The notes under the pieces are model-generated. The model searched no databases and was not told the origin of the DNA. It saw nothing but the letters and a program-made list of their open reading frames with translations. Both the position numbers and the translations under genes were made by a program. This document shows positions 28,004 to 36,207 of a DNA stretch of 64,000 nucleotides, one piece after another. The stretch's first letter is position 1. Every line of letters begins with the position of its first letter. This DNA comes from Bacteroidota bacterium (lineage in GTDB: Bacteria > Bacteroidota > Bacteroidia > B-17B0 > Aurantibacillaceae). Where the stretch lies: contig JAUXZS010000056.1 in the NCBI GenBank assembly GCA_030692515.1, positions 434,001 to 498,000 on the forward strand, written 5' to 3'.

Positions 28004-29296
28004 ATGAAATATAATCCTATTGATAGCACCTTGTTTATTGAAAACAGAAATAAATTCAAAAATAATTTAAAGCCTAACTCTTTAGCAATTTTTGTTAGTA
28101 ACGATATTATGCCAACTAATGCAGATGGCGCAATGGGCTTTAAACAAAACAGCGATTTATTTTACTTATGTGGCATCGATCAAGAAGATACTATTTTAGT
28201 TGTTTTTCCGGATGTTAAAGATGGTAGACACAAAGAAATTTTATTTATAAAAGAAACAAGCGAGTTAATTGCCATTTGGGAAGGAGCAAAGTTAAACAAG
28301 CTTCAAGCCACAGCCGTTAGTGGTATCGACCATATATATTGGTTCCAAGATTTTGATAAAATAATGAAACCCTTTTTATTTCAGGCAGAAAATATTTATT
28401 TAAATGCTAATGAACATACGCGTCGTAGTATTGAAACAGAAACCGCGGAAATGCGTTTTAATAAGTTAATTATTTCAAAATATCCTCTTCATAACATTGA
28501 ACGTAGTGCACCAATCATGCATAAAATTCGCGCGATAAAAAGCACACACGAAATTGATTTAATACAACAAGCATGTGATATTACTGAAAAAGGATTTAGA
28601 AGATTATTATCTTTTATAAAACCCGGCGTTTGGGAACACGAAATTGAAGCAGAGTTAATTCATGAATTTATTCGTAACCGTTCGCAAGGTTTTGCATACG
28701 GACCAATAATAGCAAGCGGAAAAAGTGCTTGTGTTTTGCATTACGTTGAAAACAATCAACAGTGCAAAGATGGCGATGTAATTTTATTAGATGTTGCGGC
28801 AGAGTATGCAAATTATGCGAGCGATCTTACACGTTGCGTACCGGTAAATGGTAAATTTACTAAACGTCAAAAAGATGTTTATAATGCCGTTTTAAGAGTT
28901 CACCGTTCGGCTGCAAAATTATTGTTACCAGGGCAAACCTTCGAAAAATATAATATCTCGGTTGGTAATTTAATGACAGAAGAGTTATTACAATTAGGTT
29001 TAATAAAAACCGAAGATGTAAAAAATCAAAATCCCGCGTGGCCGGCTTATAAAAAATATTTTATGCACGGCACTTCTCATTTTTTAGGATTAGATGTACA
29101 TGATGTTGGATTTTTTACAGAACCAATCCAAGCTGGCATGGTGTTTACAGTTGAGCCGGGTATTTATATTCCCGAAGAAGGATTAGGAATTCGTATCGAA
29201 AATAATTTAATGGTTACAACTACCGGGCAATTAGATTTAATGAAAAACATTCCAATCGAAACTGAAGAGATTGAAGCTTTAATGGCCAAGAAGTAA
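28004..29296 (+). CDS. pepP: Xaa-Pro aminopeptidase (M24B, aminopeptidase P family)
   Basis: 430 aa. An N-terminal creatinase-like domain (NSLAIFVSNDIMPTNADG, QNSDLFYLCGIDQEDTIL) precedes a pita-bread catalytic domain with the dinuclear-metal ligands in LLDVAAEYANYASDLTR, HGTSHFLGLDVHD, FTVEPGIYIPEEG and IRIENN. It removes N-terminal residues that precede proline. There is no signal peptide, so it acts in the cytosol. Convergent with the S9 peptidase gene, 10 nt apart. Confidence 0.95.
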   Translation: MKYNPIDSTLFIENRNKFKNNLKPNSLAIFVSNDIMPTNADGAMGFKQNSDLFYLCGIDQEDTILVVFPDVKDGRHKEILFIKETSELIAIWEGAKLNKLQATAVSGIDHIYWFQDFDKIMKPFLFQAENIYLNANEHTRRSIETETAEMRFNKLIISKYPLHNIERSAPIMHKIRAIKSTHEIDLIQQACDITEKGFRRLLSFIKPGVWEHEIEAELIHEFIRNRSQGFAYGPIIASGKSACVLHYVENNQQCKDGDVILLDVAAEYANYASDLTRCVPVNGKFTKRQKDVYNAVLRVHRSAAKLLLPGQTFEKYNISVGNLMTEELLQLGLIKTEDVKNQNPAWPAYKKYFMHGTSHFLGLDVHDVGFFTEPIQAGMVFTVEPGIYIPEEGLGIRIENNLMVTTTGQLDLMKNIPIETEEIEALMAKK

Positions 29297-29306
29297 ATGT
29301 TATACT

Positions 29307-31454
29307 TTACAAATTATCTATAAAATAATTTGTAATTTTTTCCATTAGATGCGCTCTATCTTTTCCTAACACATTATGCTCGTGCCCTGGATAAACATAA
29401 TAATCTAATTGCACACCTTTTTCTACTGCCTTCTTTTGATACATAATACTATGTTGCCATACAACCACATTATCTTGTGCGCCATGTATCATTAATAATT
29501 TACCTTTTAAATTTTGTACGTGGTTTAATAAATTATTTTTATCGTAACCTTCCTTGTTTTCTTGCGGACTATCATTATAGCGCTCGCCATACATAATTTC
29601 ATAATAACTCCAATCAATTACTGGTCCGCCAGCGGCACCAACTTTAAATACACCCGGGTAACGACTCATTAAAGAAGTTGTCATAAAACCACCATAACTC
29701 CATCCATGAACTCCTATACGATTTGCATCAACGTAGGGTAATGATTTTAAATAATTAACGCCACTGATTTGGTCTTCCATTTCTTTTGTTCCAACTTGGC
29801 GATGTATGGCTTGTTCAAATGCTTTACCTCTATAATTTGTTCCCCTTCCATCTAAAGTAAAAACTATAAATCCTTTTTGCGCCATGTATTGATACCACAA
29901 TTCACCTCCTGCCATCCAAGTATTAGTTACCATTTGCGAATGGGGCCCATTATATAAATATACTAACACAGGATATTTTTTTGTGCTATCAAAATTTACA
30001 GGTTTAAACATTCGGCAATGTAAATCTGTTCCTTCAACATTTTTTATAGTAAACATATTCCATTTACCCAATTGGTAATCTTTAATAGGATTATCTGCTT
30101 TAAAGATGGTATTTGATTTGCCTGTTGATGCGTCAACAATTCTGTATTCACGTGGAGTATAACAAGAAGTATAGCTGTCAATAAAAAAATCTCCTTTTTT
30201 ACTTAATACAACAGAGTGGTAACCGTTATCTTTTGTTAAACGCTTAATTTTACCACTTTTTAAATTAACAGAATAAAAATCTTGATTTATAGGACTTTGC
30301 TCCGCTGCTTGAAAAAATAGATTTTCGCCTTTTTCATCAAAACCCATATCATCCTTGGCTTCCCAATTACCTTTTGTAAGCTGTTTAATAAGCGTGCCAT
30401 TTATGTTATATAAATAAAAGTGGTTATAGCCATCTCTTCTGCTTTGCCATATAAATTGCGAAGGATTGTTTTTCACAAACAACATTGGATTTAAGGGCTC
30501 TGCATATTTTTCGTCTTTCTCTTCAAAAAGTGTTTTTACAAAATCTCCGGTTTTTGCGTCGTACTCATTTAATTTGTAATGATTTTGTTCGCGGTTTAAA
30601 ACTGCTATGTAAATTTTCTTTTCGTCAGGACTCCATGCAATATTAGTTAAGTATTGTTCTTTTGGCCCTTCTGTTTTAATTAAGGTGGAAGTGTTGCTCT
30701 TTAAATTGTAAACGAATACTGTTACATAATGGCTTTTTTTGCCAGCCATTGGGTACTTAATGTTTTTATTTATTGCAGGATAAGTACTCCAATCAATTAT
30801 TGGATAATCGTCCACATCAGTTTGATTCATTCTATAATAGGCTAAGGCATTCCCATTCGGACTCCAGAAAATTCCTTTGTTAATACCAAACTCACTTTGG
30901 TGTACGGTTTTAGCATTTACAATTTCGTACGAGCCATCTGTAGTAACTTGGGTAACTTTTCCGTTATCGGATACAAATAAATTATTTGAATTAACGTAAG
31001 CAAAAATTTCCCCTTCTTTAAAATTTTCTAAATTCTCCAAAGTAAAATCACTTTGTTTTCTTTCCGATTTTGTTGCTGCACCTTTATCAATAGAATACAG
31101 CCACTCGCCTTTTTTATTTGTAAAATAAAATTGATTTTCGTTTATCCATCTAAGTCCCTCAAAAGCTGTAATTGTATCTATTGCAGTTTTACTTAAATTT
31201 TTGTTTAAAGAAAGTGTCGAAATTGTTGAAACAGTTTTACCGGTTTCGGCGCTTATAATAATGAGCTCGTTTTTTTCGATGTAGGCAATTTTTTTTGAAT
31301 CAGGAATAAAGCCTATTGCCTGTAATCTTTTTGGGGCTAAACTAGTACGGCCTTTCCAAATAGCATCTTGTATAGTTAAGAGTTGATTTTGAGAAAGTAA
31401 AACTGTAGAATAAATCCCCAAAAAAAGTGTAATAAGCAATGTTAATTTTTTCAT
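29307..31454 (-). CDS. S9 family prolyl peptidase (dipeptidyl peptidase IV-like)
   Basis: 715 aa. The signal peptide MKKLTLLITLFLGIYSTVLLSQ directs it to the periplasm. Residues about 40-480 form the DPP4-type beta-propeller (WSPNGNALAYYRMNQTDVDDYP). The alpha/beta-hydrolase domain follows with GWSYGG (nucleophile S586), HGAQDNVV (D661) and YPGHEHNV (H693). It should release X-Pro dipeptides from peptide N-termini. The adjacent aminopeptidase P gene handles similar proline-containing peptides, although they are transcribed towards each other. Confidence 0.93.
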   Translation of the reverse strand: MKKLTLLITLFLGIYSTVLLSQNQLLTIQDAIWKGRTSLAPKRLQAIGFIPDSKKIAYIEKNELIIISAETGKTVSTISTLSLNKNLSKTAIDTITAFEGLRWINENQFYFTNKKGEWLYSIDKGAATKSERKQSDFTLENLENFKEGEIFAYVNSNNLFVSDNGKVTQVTTDGSYEIVNAKTVHQSEFGINKGIFWSPNGNALAYYRMNQTDVDDYPIIDWSTYPAINKNIKYPMAGKKSHYVTVFVYNLKSNTSTLIKTEGPKEQYLTNIAWSPDEKKIYIAVLNREQNHYKLNEYDAKTGDFVKTLFEEKDEKYAEPLNPMLFVKNNPSQFIWQSRRDGYNHFYLYNINGTLIKQLTKGNWEAKDDMGFDEKGENLFFQAAEQSPINQDFYSVNLKSGKIKRLTKDNGYHSVVLSKKGDFFIDSYTSCYTPREYRIVDASTGKSNTIFKADNPIKDYQLGKWNMFTIKNVEGTDLHCRMFKPVNFDSTKKYPVLVYLYNGPHSQMVTNTWMAGGELWYQYMAQKGFIVFTLDGRGTNYRGKAFEQAIHRQVGTKEMEDQISGVNYLKSLPYVDANRIGVHGWSYGGFMTTSLMSRYPGVFKVGAAGGPVIDWSYYEIMYGERYNDSPQENKEGYDKNNLLNHVQNLKGKLLMIHGAQDNVVVWQHSIMYQKKAVEKGVQLDYYVYPGHEHNVLGKDRAHLMEKITNYFIDNL

Positions 31455-31505
31455 TTTAAAAATATTTCCACTAAAGTATTAAAAAATTAGAAACAGCAAG
31501 TAAGA

Positions 31506-32048
31506 TTGTTTTTTTTCTTAATTTTGATCATCAAGGAATCAGTAAAAATAATTATTTCTAGTAGTTGCATACTTTTGCTATTAGTTCATTTTAGCAGCCT
31601 ATTTATTTATTCTAAACCAATAGTTGCCAATAAAACTAAAATAGATTTTTACGCGCAAGGATACGTATATCCTTATTTTCATCAAAACTGGAATTTATTT
31701 GTTCCTGTTCCGGATTCAAACTATAAATTATATTGCGAATTTGACGATGAAGGAACACAAACAATAGATGTTTTTTCAGAAATCAATATTCAACACCAAA
31801 CTAACAGGCTAAAAGGGTACGAACCATTATTAGTCGCTTTTTCAAATAGCATACATTATTTTGAAAAAAACACAGCGCTTCGAGAGCAATTAAACGGACC
31901 AGTTGAAAACGAACTGAGTTTTAAAATGCTGGAGCGTGTTGTAAAAAATTATTTGGAGTATAGCAGAAAGATTAAAATTCAGAAAATTAAAATTATGCTA
32001 GTTTCTCAAAACACACAAACGCGCCAGCAAAAAATTTATTTTAAATAA
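31506..32048 (+). CDS. Membrane-anchored protein with an 'FxQNWxLFxPxP' motif (DUF5819-like), start uncertain
   Basis: Up to 180 aa. One N-terminal hydrophobic helix (IIISSSCILLLLVHFSSLFI) is followed by a periplasmic domain opening with YVYPYFHQNWNLFVPVPDS, a pattern I associate with DUF5819-type proteins. The rest (QTNRLKGYEPLLVAFSNSIH, MLERVVKNYLEYSRKIKIQK) is unassigned. No ATG is available at the front; TTG codons at 31506 or 31524 are the only early choices. A TAATTTTG box at 31519-31526 would, if used, start transcription after both, so translation may begin further in. It precedes the patatin gene by 39 nt on the same strand. Confidence 0.6.
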   Translation: MFFFLILIIKESVKIIISSSCILLLLVHFSSLFIYSKPIVANKTKIDFYAQGYVYPYFHQNWNLFVPVPDSNYKLYCEFDDEGTQTIDVFSEINIQHQTNRLKGYEPLLVAFSNSIHYFEKNTALREQLNGPVENELSFKMLERVVKNYLEYSRKIKIQKIKIMLVSQNTQTRQQKIYFK

Positions 32049-32087
32049 TATTTTCAATTCAACCACTTTTTTTGGTATTTTTAGGCT

Positions 32088-33092
32088 ATGACAAAAGTGA
32101 AAAAACTAGATGTAGCATTGCAGGGTGGAGGATCTCATGGAGCTTACTCTTGGGGAGTAATTGACAGATTGTTAGATGATGATCGTATTGAAATTGATGG
32201 GATTTGTGGAACAAGTGCCGGTGCCATGAACGGTGTTTGTACAATTTATGGTATAAATAAAGGAGGTAAAAATCTTGCTAAACATTTATTAGTAAAATTT
32301 TGGCATAAGATTTCTGAAGCTGGAAAATTATCTCCAATGCAACCAACGTGGCTGGATAAAATGATGAGTCCGGGTAACATGGATTATTCTCCGAGCTATA
32401 AATTTTTCACAATGGCTTCTGAAAACATGTCGCCCTCACAGATGAATCCAATGGGCATTAATCCATTGGAGAAAATATTAAATGAATTGATTGATTTTGA
32501 TGAACTACATAAAATGAGTCCGCCAAAATTATTTGTTTGCGCAACTAATGTAAAAACCTGCGAGCCCAAAATATTTGGCCCAAGCGAAATTACTTCTAAA
32601 GCAATTATGGCAAGCGCATGTTTGCCTTATATGTATAAAGCTGTAGAGATTGATGGAGAGTTTTATTGGGATGGCGGCTATATGGGAAACCCGCCACTTT
32701 CGGCTTTAACAGAGCATACAGAAGGTACAGATGATATTTTATTAGTGGAAGTAAATCCATTTACTATTAATAAAGTTCCAGAAAATTTAGAAGAAATTAA
32801 AGATCGCGTAAATGAAATTAGTTTTAATTCTTCATTAGCCTTAGAAATTAAACACATGGAATTTATAAATGCTTTGGTTGAAAAGGGAATTACCTTAGAC
32901 GGAGAATTAAAAAAAATAAATTTACATCGTGTAAGCTCCGACCGTTCTTTAGGAGAATTTAATTTATCGAGTAAGTTAAATACAGATTGGGATTTTTTAA
33001 TGCATTTAAAAAACCTAGGTTATCAAGCTTGCGGCACGTGGCTGGATGCAAACTTTAATAATATCGGAAAAAAATCTACGTTTCATATTTAA
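32088..33092 (+). CDS. Patatin-like phospholipase
   Basis: 334 aa. The oxyanion glycine motif LQGGGSHGAY (11-20), nucleophile elbow GTSAG (S43) and catalytic Asp in WDGGYMGN (D195) are all present, so an active Ser-Asp lipid acyl hydrolase is expected. There is no signal peptide, so it is cytosolic or peripheral to the inner membrane. The C-terminal part (LEIKHMEFINALVEKG, LNTDWDFLMHLKNLGYQA) fits the family. It may be co-transcribed with the preceding membrane protein and is followed by the M3 peptidase after 47 nt. Confidence 0.94.
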   Translation: MTKVKKLDVALQGGGSHGAYSWGVIDRLLDDDRIEIDGICGTSAGAMNGVCTIYGINKGGKNLAKHLLVKFWHKISEAGKLSPMQPTWLDKMMSPGNMDYSPSYKFFTMASENMSPSQMNPMGINPLEKILNELIDFDELHKMSPPKLFVCATNVKTCEPKIFGPSEITSKAIMASACLPYMYKAVEIDGEFYWDGGYMGNPPLSALTEHTEGTDDILLVEVNPFTINKVPENLEEIKDRVNEISFNSSLALEIKHMEFINALVEKGITLDGELKKINLHRVSSDRSLGEFNLSSKLNTDWDFLMHLKNLGYQACGTWLDANFNNIGKKSTFHI

Positions 33093-33139
33093 ACGAATTG
33101 TAGCTGCTTTCTAAAAATTTTTAATTAAGAATATTACAC

Positions 33140-34831
33140 ATGAAAAGAAATTTTGTTAAGCCCGAATTTACTGTTACTACTTGGGAATTATTAAAGCCAT
33201 ATTTTACAGAATTACAGGAAAGAAAAATTAATTCAATTAGTGACTTAGAAAAATGGTTGAAAGATGATAGTGAACTAAATGCTGTAATTAGTGAAAATAT
33301 GGCTTGGCGATATATTAAAATGACTTGCGATACTGCTAACACTGAATTAAGAGACAGTTTTAATGATTTTGTTCAAAATATTGAGCCAAACATTTCGCCA
33401 ATTGCAAATGAATTAAATAAAAAAATTATCGCAACTCCATTTATTAATCAGTTAACTAAACCGGGTTACGACATTTATTTAAGGGGCATTAAAAATAGTA
33501 TCGACCTTTTTAGAGAAGAAAATATTCCGTTAAACACAAAATTACAAGAACTCGAACAACAATTTGGCGAAATAAATGGCGCGCAAAGCATCGAATATGC
33601 AGGAGAAAAAATGACTTTGCAAAAAGCCGGAGTTTATTTAAAAGACCTTAATAGAGCCGTGCGCGAAGAAGTATATCAACTAGTGCAATCACGCAGAGCG
33701 CAAGATGAAGTAGCCTTAAACGAGTTGTATACCAAATTGATTGACTTGCGTCACCAAGTGGCATTAAATGCAGACTTTAAAAACTTTCGCGATTATAAAC
33801 ATCAGGCCTTAGCGCGTTTTGATTATTCTGTTCAGGATTGTTTAAATTTTCATGAAGCAGTAAAATTGCATGCCGTTCCATTATTAAACGAGCACGACAA
33901 AAGGCGCAAGCAAAAATTAAAGTTAGATGATTATCGTCCTTGGGATACTTCGGTGGAAGAAGAAGGACTTCCCCCTTTAAAACCTTTTTCTACAGAACAA
34001 GAATTAATTGACAAAACAATTTCTTGTTTTGATAAAATTGATCCGTTTTTTGGCGAGTGCATTAACACTATGCAAAAAATGAAACGTTTGGATTTAGAAA
34101 GTAGATTAGGAAAAGCTCCAGGTGGCTATCAATACCCTTTGTATGAAACAGATGTACCATTTATTTTTATGAATTCTGTTGGCTTACATCGTGATTTAGT
34201 AACAATGGTGCATGAAGGCGGACATGCCATACATTCTTTTTTAGATTTTGATTTGGAATTGGTTGATTTTAAATCGCCCCCAAGCGAAGTGGCTGAATTG
34301 GCAAGCATGAGTATGGAATTAATGAGCATGGAACATTGGGATGAGTTTTTTAAAACCGATGAAGAATTAAAACGTGCAAAGCGCCAACAGTTAGAAGGTG
34401 TGATGGATACATTACCTTGGATTGCAGCAATTGATAAATTTCAACATTGGATTTATGAAAATCCAAAACATACAGTTACGGAACGTTATGATACCTGGCT
34501 AAAAATAATTGCTGATTTTGGAAGCAGCATAGTTAATTATAAAGGATTAGAAAGTAATTTAAAGCGGAGATGGCAAGTTCAATTGCATTTATATGAAGTT
34601 CCTTTTTATTATATTGAATATGGGTTTGCTCAACTAGGGGCAGTTGCTGTTTGGCGTAATTATAAAACCAATCCAAAACTAGCAATAGAAAATTATAAAA
34701 AAGCCTTAGCTCTTGGTTATACAAAATCAATCCCAAAAATTTACGAAACTGCTGGAATTAAATTTGATTTTAGTCCAGATTATATTAAAGAGTTAATGGA
34801 TTTTGTGAAAGAGGAGTATAATAAGATATAA
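33140..34831 (+). CDS. M3 family oligoendopeptidase (PepF-like)
   Basis: 563 aa. The zinc motif HEGGHAIHSF (HEGGH 358-362) is followed by the third ligand region SEVAELASMSMELMSMEHWDEFF. The helical N-terminal half and C-terminal substrate-shaping helices (FYYIEYGFAQLGAVAVWRNY) match oligoendopeptidase F. It cleaves short peptides in the cytosol. Fourth peptidase gene in this 8-kb stretch. Its 3' side is the repeat-rich island before ftsE. Confidence 0.94.
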   Translation: MKRNFVKPEFTVTTWELLKPYFTELQERKINSISDLEKWLKDDSELNAVISENMAWRYIKMTCDTANTELRDSFNDFVQNIEPNISPIANELNKKIIATPFINQLTKPGYDIYLRGIKNSIDLFREENIPLNTKLQELEQQFGEINGAQSIEYAGEKMTLQKAGVYLKDLNRAVREEVYQLVQSRRAQDEVALNELYTKLIDLRHQVALNADFKNFRDYKHQALARFDYSVQDCLNFHEAVKLHAVPLLNEHDKRRKQKLKLDDYRPWDTSVEEEGLPPLKPFSTEQELIDKTISCFDKIDPFFGECINTMQKMKRLDLESRLGKAPGGYQYPLYETDVPFIFMNSVGLHRDLVTMVHEGGHAIHSFLDFDLELVDFKSPPSEVAELASMSMELMSMEHWDEFFKTDEELKRAKRQQLEGVMDTLPWIAAIDKFQHWIYENPKHTVTERYDTWLKIIADFGSSIVNYKGLESNLKRRWQVQLHLYEVPFYYIEYGFAQLGAVAVWRNYKTNPKLAIENYKKALALGYTKSIPKIYETAGIKFDFSPDYIKELMDFVKEEYNKI

Positions 34832-34848
34832 AACCCTCATCTTTTTTT

Positions 34849-34866
34849 GCCACGAATTACACTAAT
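34849..34866 (-). repeat. AATT-N-GTG element, inverted partial copy
   Basis: GCCACGAATTACACTAAT, identical to the first 18 nt of the copy at 4903. It comes after a run of T's that follows CCCTCATC and faces the copies at 35004-35117 in opposite orientation. Confidence 0.75.
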
Positions 34867-34895
34867 ACCAAATCCATATATTTTATAGCCCAATA

Positions 34896-34953
34896 TGTCA
34901 TTTCGACGAAAGGAGAAATCTTCTTAGCAGATCCTTCCTGCGTCAGGATGACA
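34896..34953. repeat. 58-nt imperfect palindrome (interspersed repeat)
   Basis: It opens with TGTCATTTCGACGAAAGGAG and closes with TTCCTGCGTCAGGATGACA. The ends are imperfect complements (TGTCAT...GACG against CGTC..ATGACA), so the transcript would fold into one long stem. I recall very similar palindromes between genes of other Bacteroidota; a second, much weaker trace (GAGCGAAGTC) lies at 747-756. Confidence 0.7.
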
Positions 34954-35003
34954 AATATTAAGTTGGGTAATCGCCTCCTAAGTATATAAGACTTTAAATA
35001 AAT

Positions 35004-35054
35004 AATTTGTGAAATTCGTGTAATTAGGGGCTTAGTTCTGCTCAATTACTTTTC
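35004..35054 (+). repeat. Composite repeat unit A: AATT-N-GTG element plus ftsE-tail copy
   Basis: 35004-35031 is a three-unit element (AATTTGTGA, AATTCGTGT, AATTAGGGG). 35032-35054 repeats the antisense of the last ftsE codons: it begins TTAGTTCTGCTCAATTACTT and differs from the ftsE end (35379-35401) at few positions. Confidence 0.75.
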
Positions 35055-35089
35055 ATTAAATAATTAATGGGTTCGTTACTTAAATAAAT

Positions 35090-35149
35090 AATTTGTGAAA
35101 TCCGTTTAATTAGTGGCTTGTTGTGCTTAATTCTGCTCAATAAATTTTC
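35090..35149 (+). repeat. Composite repeat unit B: AATT-N-GTG element plus ftsE-tail copy
   Basis: 35090-35117 carries the three 9-nt units (AATTTGTGA, AATCCGTTT, AATTAGTGG). 35127-35149 begins TTAATTCTGCTCAATAAATT and again matches the ftsE end with few changes. Confidence 0.75.
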
Positions 35150-35190
35150 TTTAAGAGTCTGATAAGAAATAAAAGTCCTTATCTCTTAAA
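35150..35190. repeat. Bulged inverted repeat
   Basis: TTTAAGA + GATAAG (35150-35156, 35161-35166) pair with CTTATC + TCTTAAA (35178-35190) around an 11-nt loop, with a 4-nt bulge on one side. Confidence 0.45.
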
Positions 35191-35211
35191 TAGTTTGACC
35201 CATTCTTTTTT

Positions 35212-35230
35212 GCCACTAATTTCACTAATT
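35212..35230 (-). repeat. AATT-N-GTG element, inverted two-unit copy
   Basis: GCCACTAATTTCACTAATT, opposite in orientation to units A, B and C around it. Confidence 0.7.
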
Positions 35231-35265
35231 AACACAAAACAATTTTGATAAAACTACATGGAAAC

Positions 35266-35295
35266 TTATTCTTTGTCGCTCAGCGAAAAGAATAA
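35266..35295. terminator. Hairpin, possible terminator of ftsE or the pepF-like gene
   Basis: TTATTCTTT-(G)-TCGC pairs with GCGA-AAAGAATAA over 13 bp with one bulged G and loop TCA. The lower stem is A/T only, so termination strength is doubtful. Confidence 0.4.
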
Positions 35296-35340
35296 TAATT
35301 TTCACTAAATATTATTGTTGGCGTTACCCTTTAAATGAAT

Positions 35341-35401
35341 TATTTGTGAAATTCGTGTAATTAGTGGCCTGAGTTAGCTTAGTTCTGTTCAATAACCTTT
35401 C
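35341..35401 (+). repeat. Composite repeat unit C, ending inside ftsE
   Basis: 35341-35368 is a three-unit element (TATTTGTGA, AATTCGTGT, AATTAGTGG). 35379-35401 is the sequence shared with units A and B, here forming the stop codon and last seven codons of ftsE on the minus strand. Confidence 0.75.
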
Positions 35402-36047
35402 CGTTTTCGAAAAGTAAAGTGCGCGATTTAAATTTGTTGTACACAAGCATATCGTGCGTTGCAAATAAAACTGCGCAGCCGGTTTCGCTTAATTGTTTTA
35501 ATAAAATTAAAATTTCTTCAGAAGTTTGAGGATCTAAATTACCTGTAGGTTCATCAGCTAAAATTAATTCTGGGTTATTTACTAGCGCACGTGCTATACT
35601 TACGCGTTGTTGCTCTCCACCAGAAAGTTCGTGGGGCATTTTATTTTCTTTACCTTCTAAACTAACTTTTTTAAGTACATCTAATACACGCTCTTTAATT
35701 TTTGCTTCTTCCTTCCAACCCGTGGCTTTCATTACAAATTTTAAATTATCATAAATGCTTCTATCTCCTAACAATTGAAAATCTTGAAAAACAATGCCCA
35801 ACCGTCTTCTTAAAAAAGGAATTTCTTTTTGTTTAAGGTCATTTAAATTAAACCCACAAACCGTTGCCGTGCCGTTATTTAATGTTAAATCACCATAGAT
35901 GGTTTTTAAAAAACTACTTTTTCCACTTCCGGTTTTTCCAAGTAAATAAACAAACTCACCCTTTTTTATTGCAACACTTAAATTCCCCACAACAGGACGT
36001 TCATCTTGGAAAATTGTAACGCCATCAAATTTTATTAAATCACTCAT
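35379..36047 (-). CDS. ftsE: Cell division ABC transporter ATP-binding protein
   Basis: 222 aa, the typical FtsE size. Walker [21 protein letters not shown] (about 35-54), Q-loop VFQDFQLL, signature [16 protein letters not shown], Walker [14 protein letters not shown] and switch His FATHD are complete. With the membrane partner FtsX it couples septal ring assembly to peptidoglycan hydrolase activation at midcell. No ftsX is adjacent, as is usual in Bacteroidota. Its last codons (VIEQN) lie in a sequence that occurs twice more downstream within intergenic repeats. Confidence 0.92.
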   Translation of the reverse strand: MSDLIKFDGVTIFQDERPVVGNLSVAIKKGEFVYLLGKTGSGKSSFLKTIYGDLTLNNGTATVCGFNLNDLKQKEIPFLRRRLGIVFQDFQLLGDRSIYDNLKFVMKATGWKEEAKIKERVLDVLKKVSLEGKENKMPHELSGGEQQRVSIARALVNNPELILADEPTGNLDPQTSEEILILLKQLSETGCAVLFATHDMLVYNKFKSRTLLFENGKVIEQN

Positions 36048-36207
36048 AGTTAAATAAACTTCTAAGTTAAAAGGAATGTAACTTTTAATTGAAACAGAGT
36101 TATTCCAATATCAACATGCAAGGGTTAATAACTGACTCAAAGGGTTATCAATCCGTAGCTCTAAGCAAAGTAAATTTAGTGAGATAAAATTTTGTCAATA
36201 TAAATTA

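Larger units (their letters stand above)
34832..35378. other. 547-nt non-coding island between convergent pepF-like and ftsE genes
   Basis: No gene is credible here. The stretch is a mosaic: five copies of the AATT-N-GTG element in both orientations (34849-34866, 35004-35031, 35090-35117, 35212-35230, 35341-35368), a 58-nt palindromic repeat (34896-34953), and two imperfect hairpins (35150-35190, 35266-35295). Two of the element copies continue into a 23-nt sequence that is nearly identical to the 3' end of ftsE. It looks like a site of repeated insertion or local duplication. Confidence 0.8.

Noticed and set aside
34857-35045. 62-codon minus-strand open frame in the repeat island
   Set aside because: It runs through the 58-nt palindrome and two repeat elements; its sequence is explained by those repeats.
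34849-35368. 9-nt units as a CRISPR or a replication origin iteron array
   Set aside because: Units are too short for CRISPR. No dnaA box cluster, rep gene or origin-linked genes are nearby, and copies are dispersed over the window.
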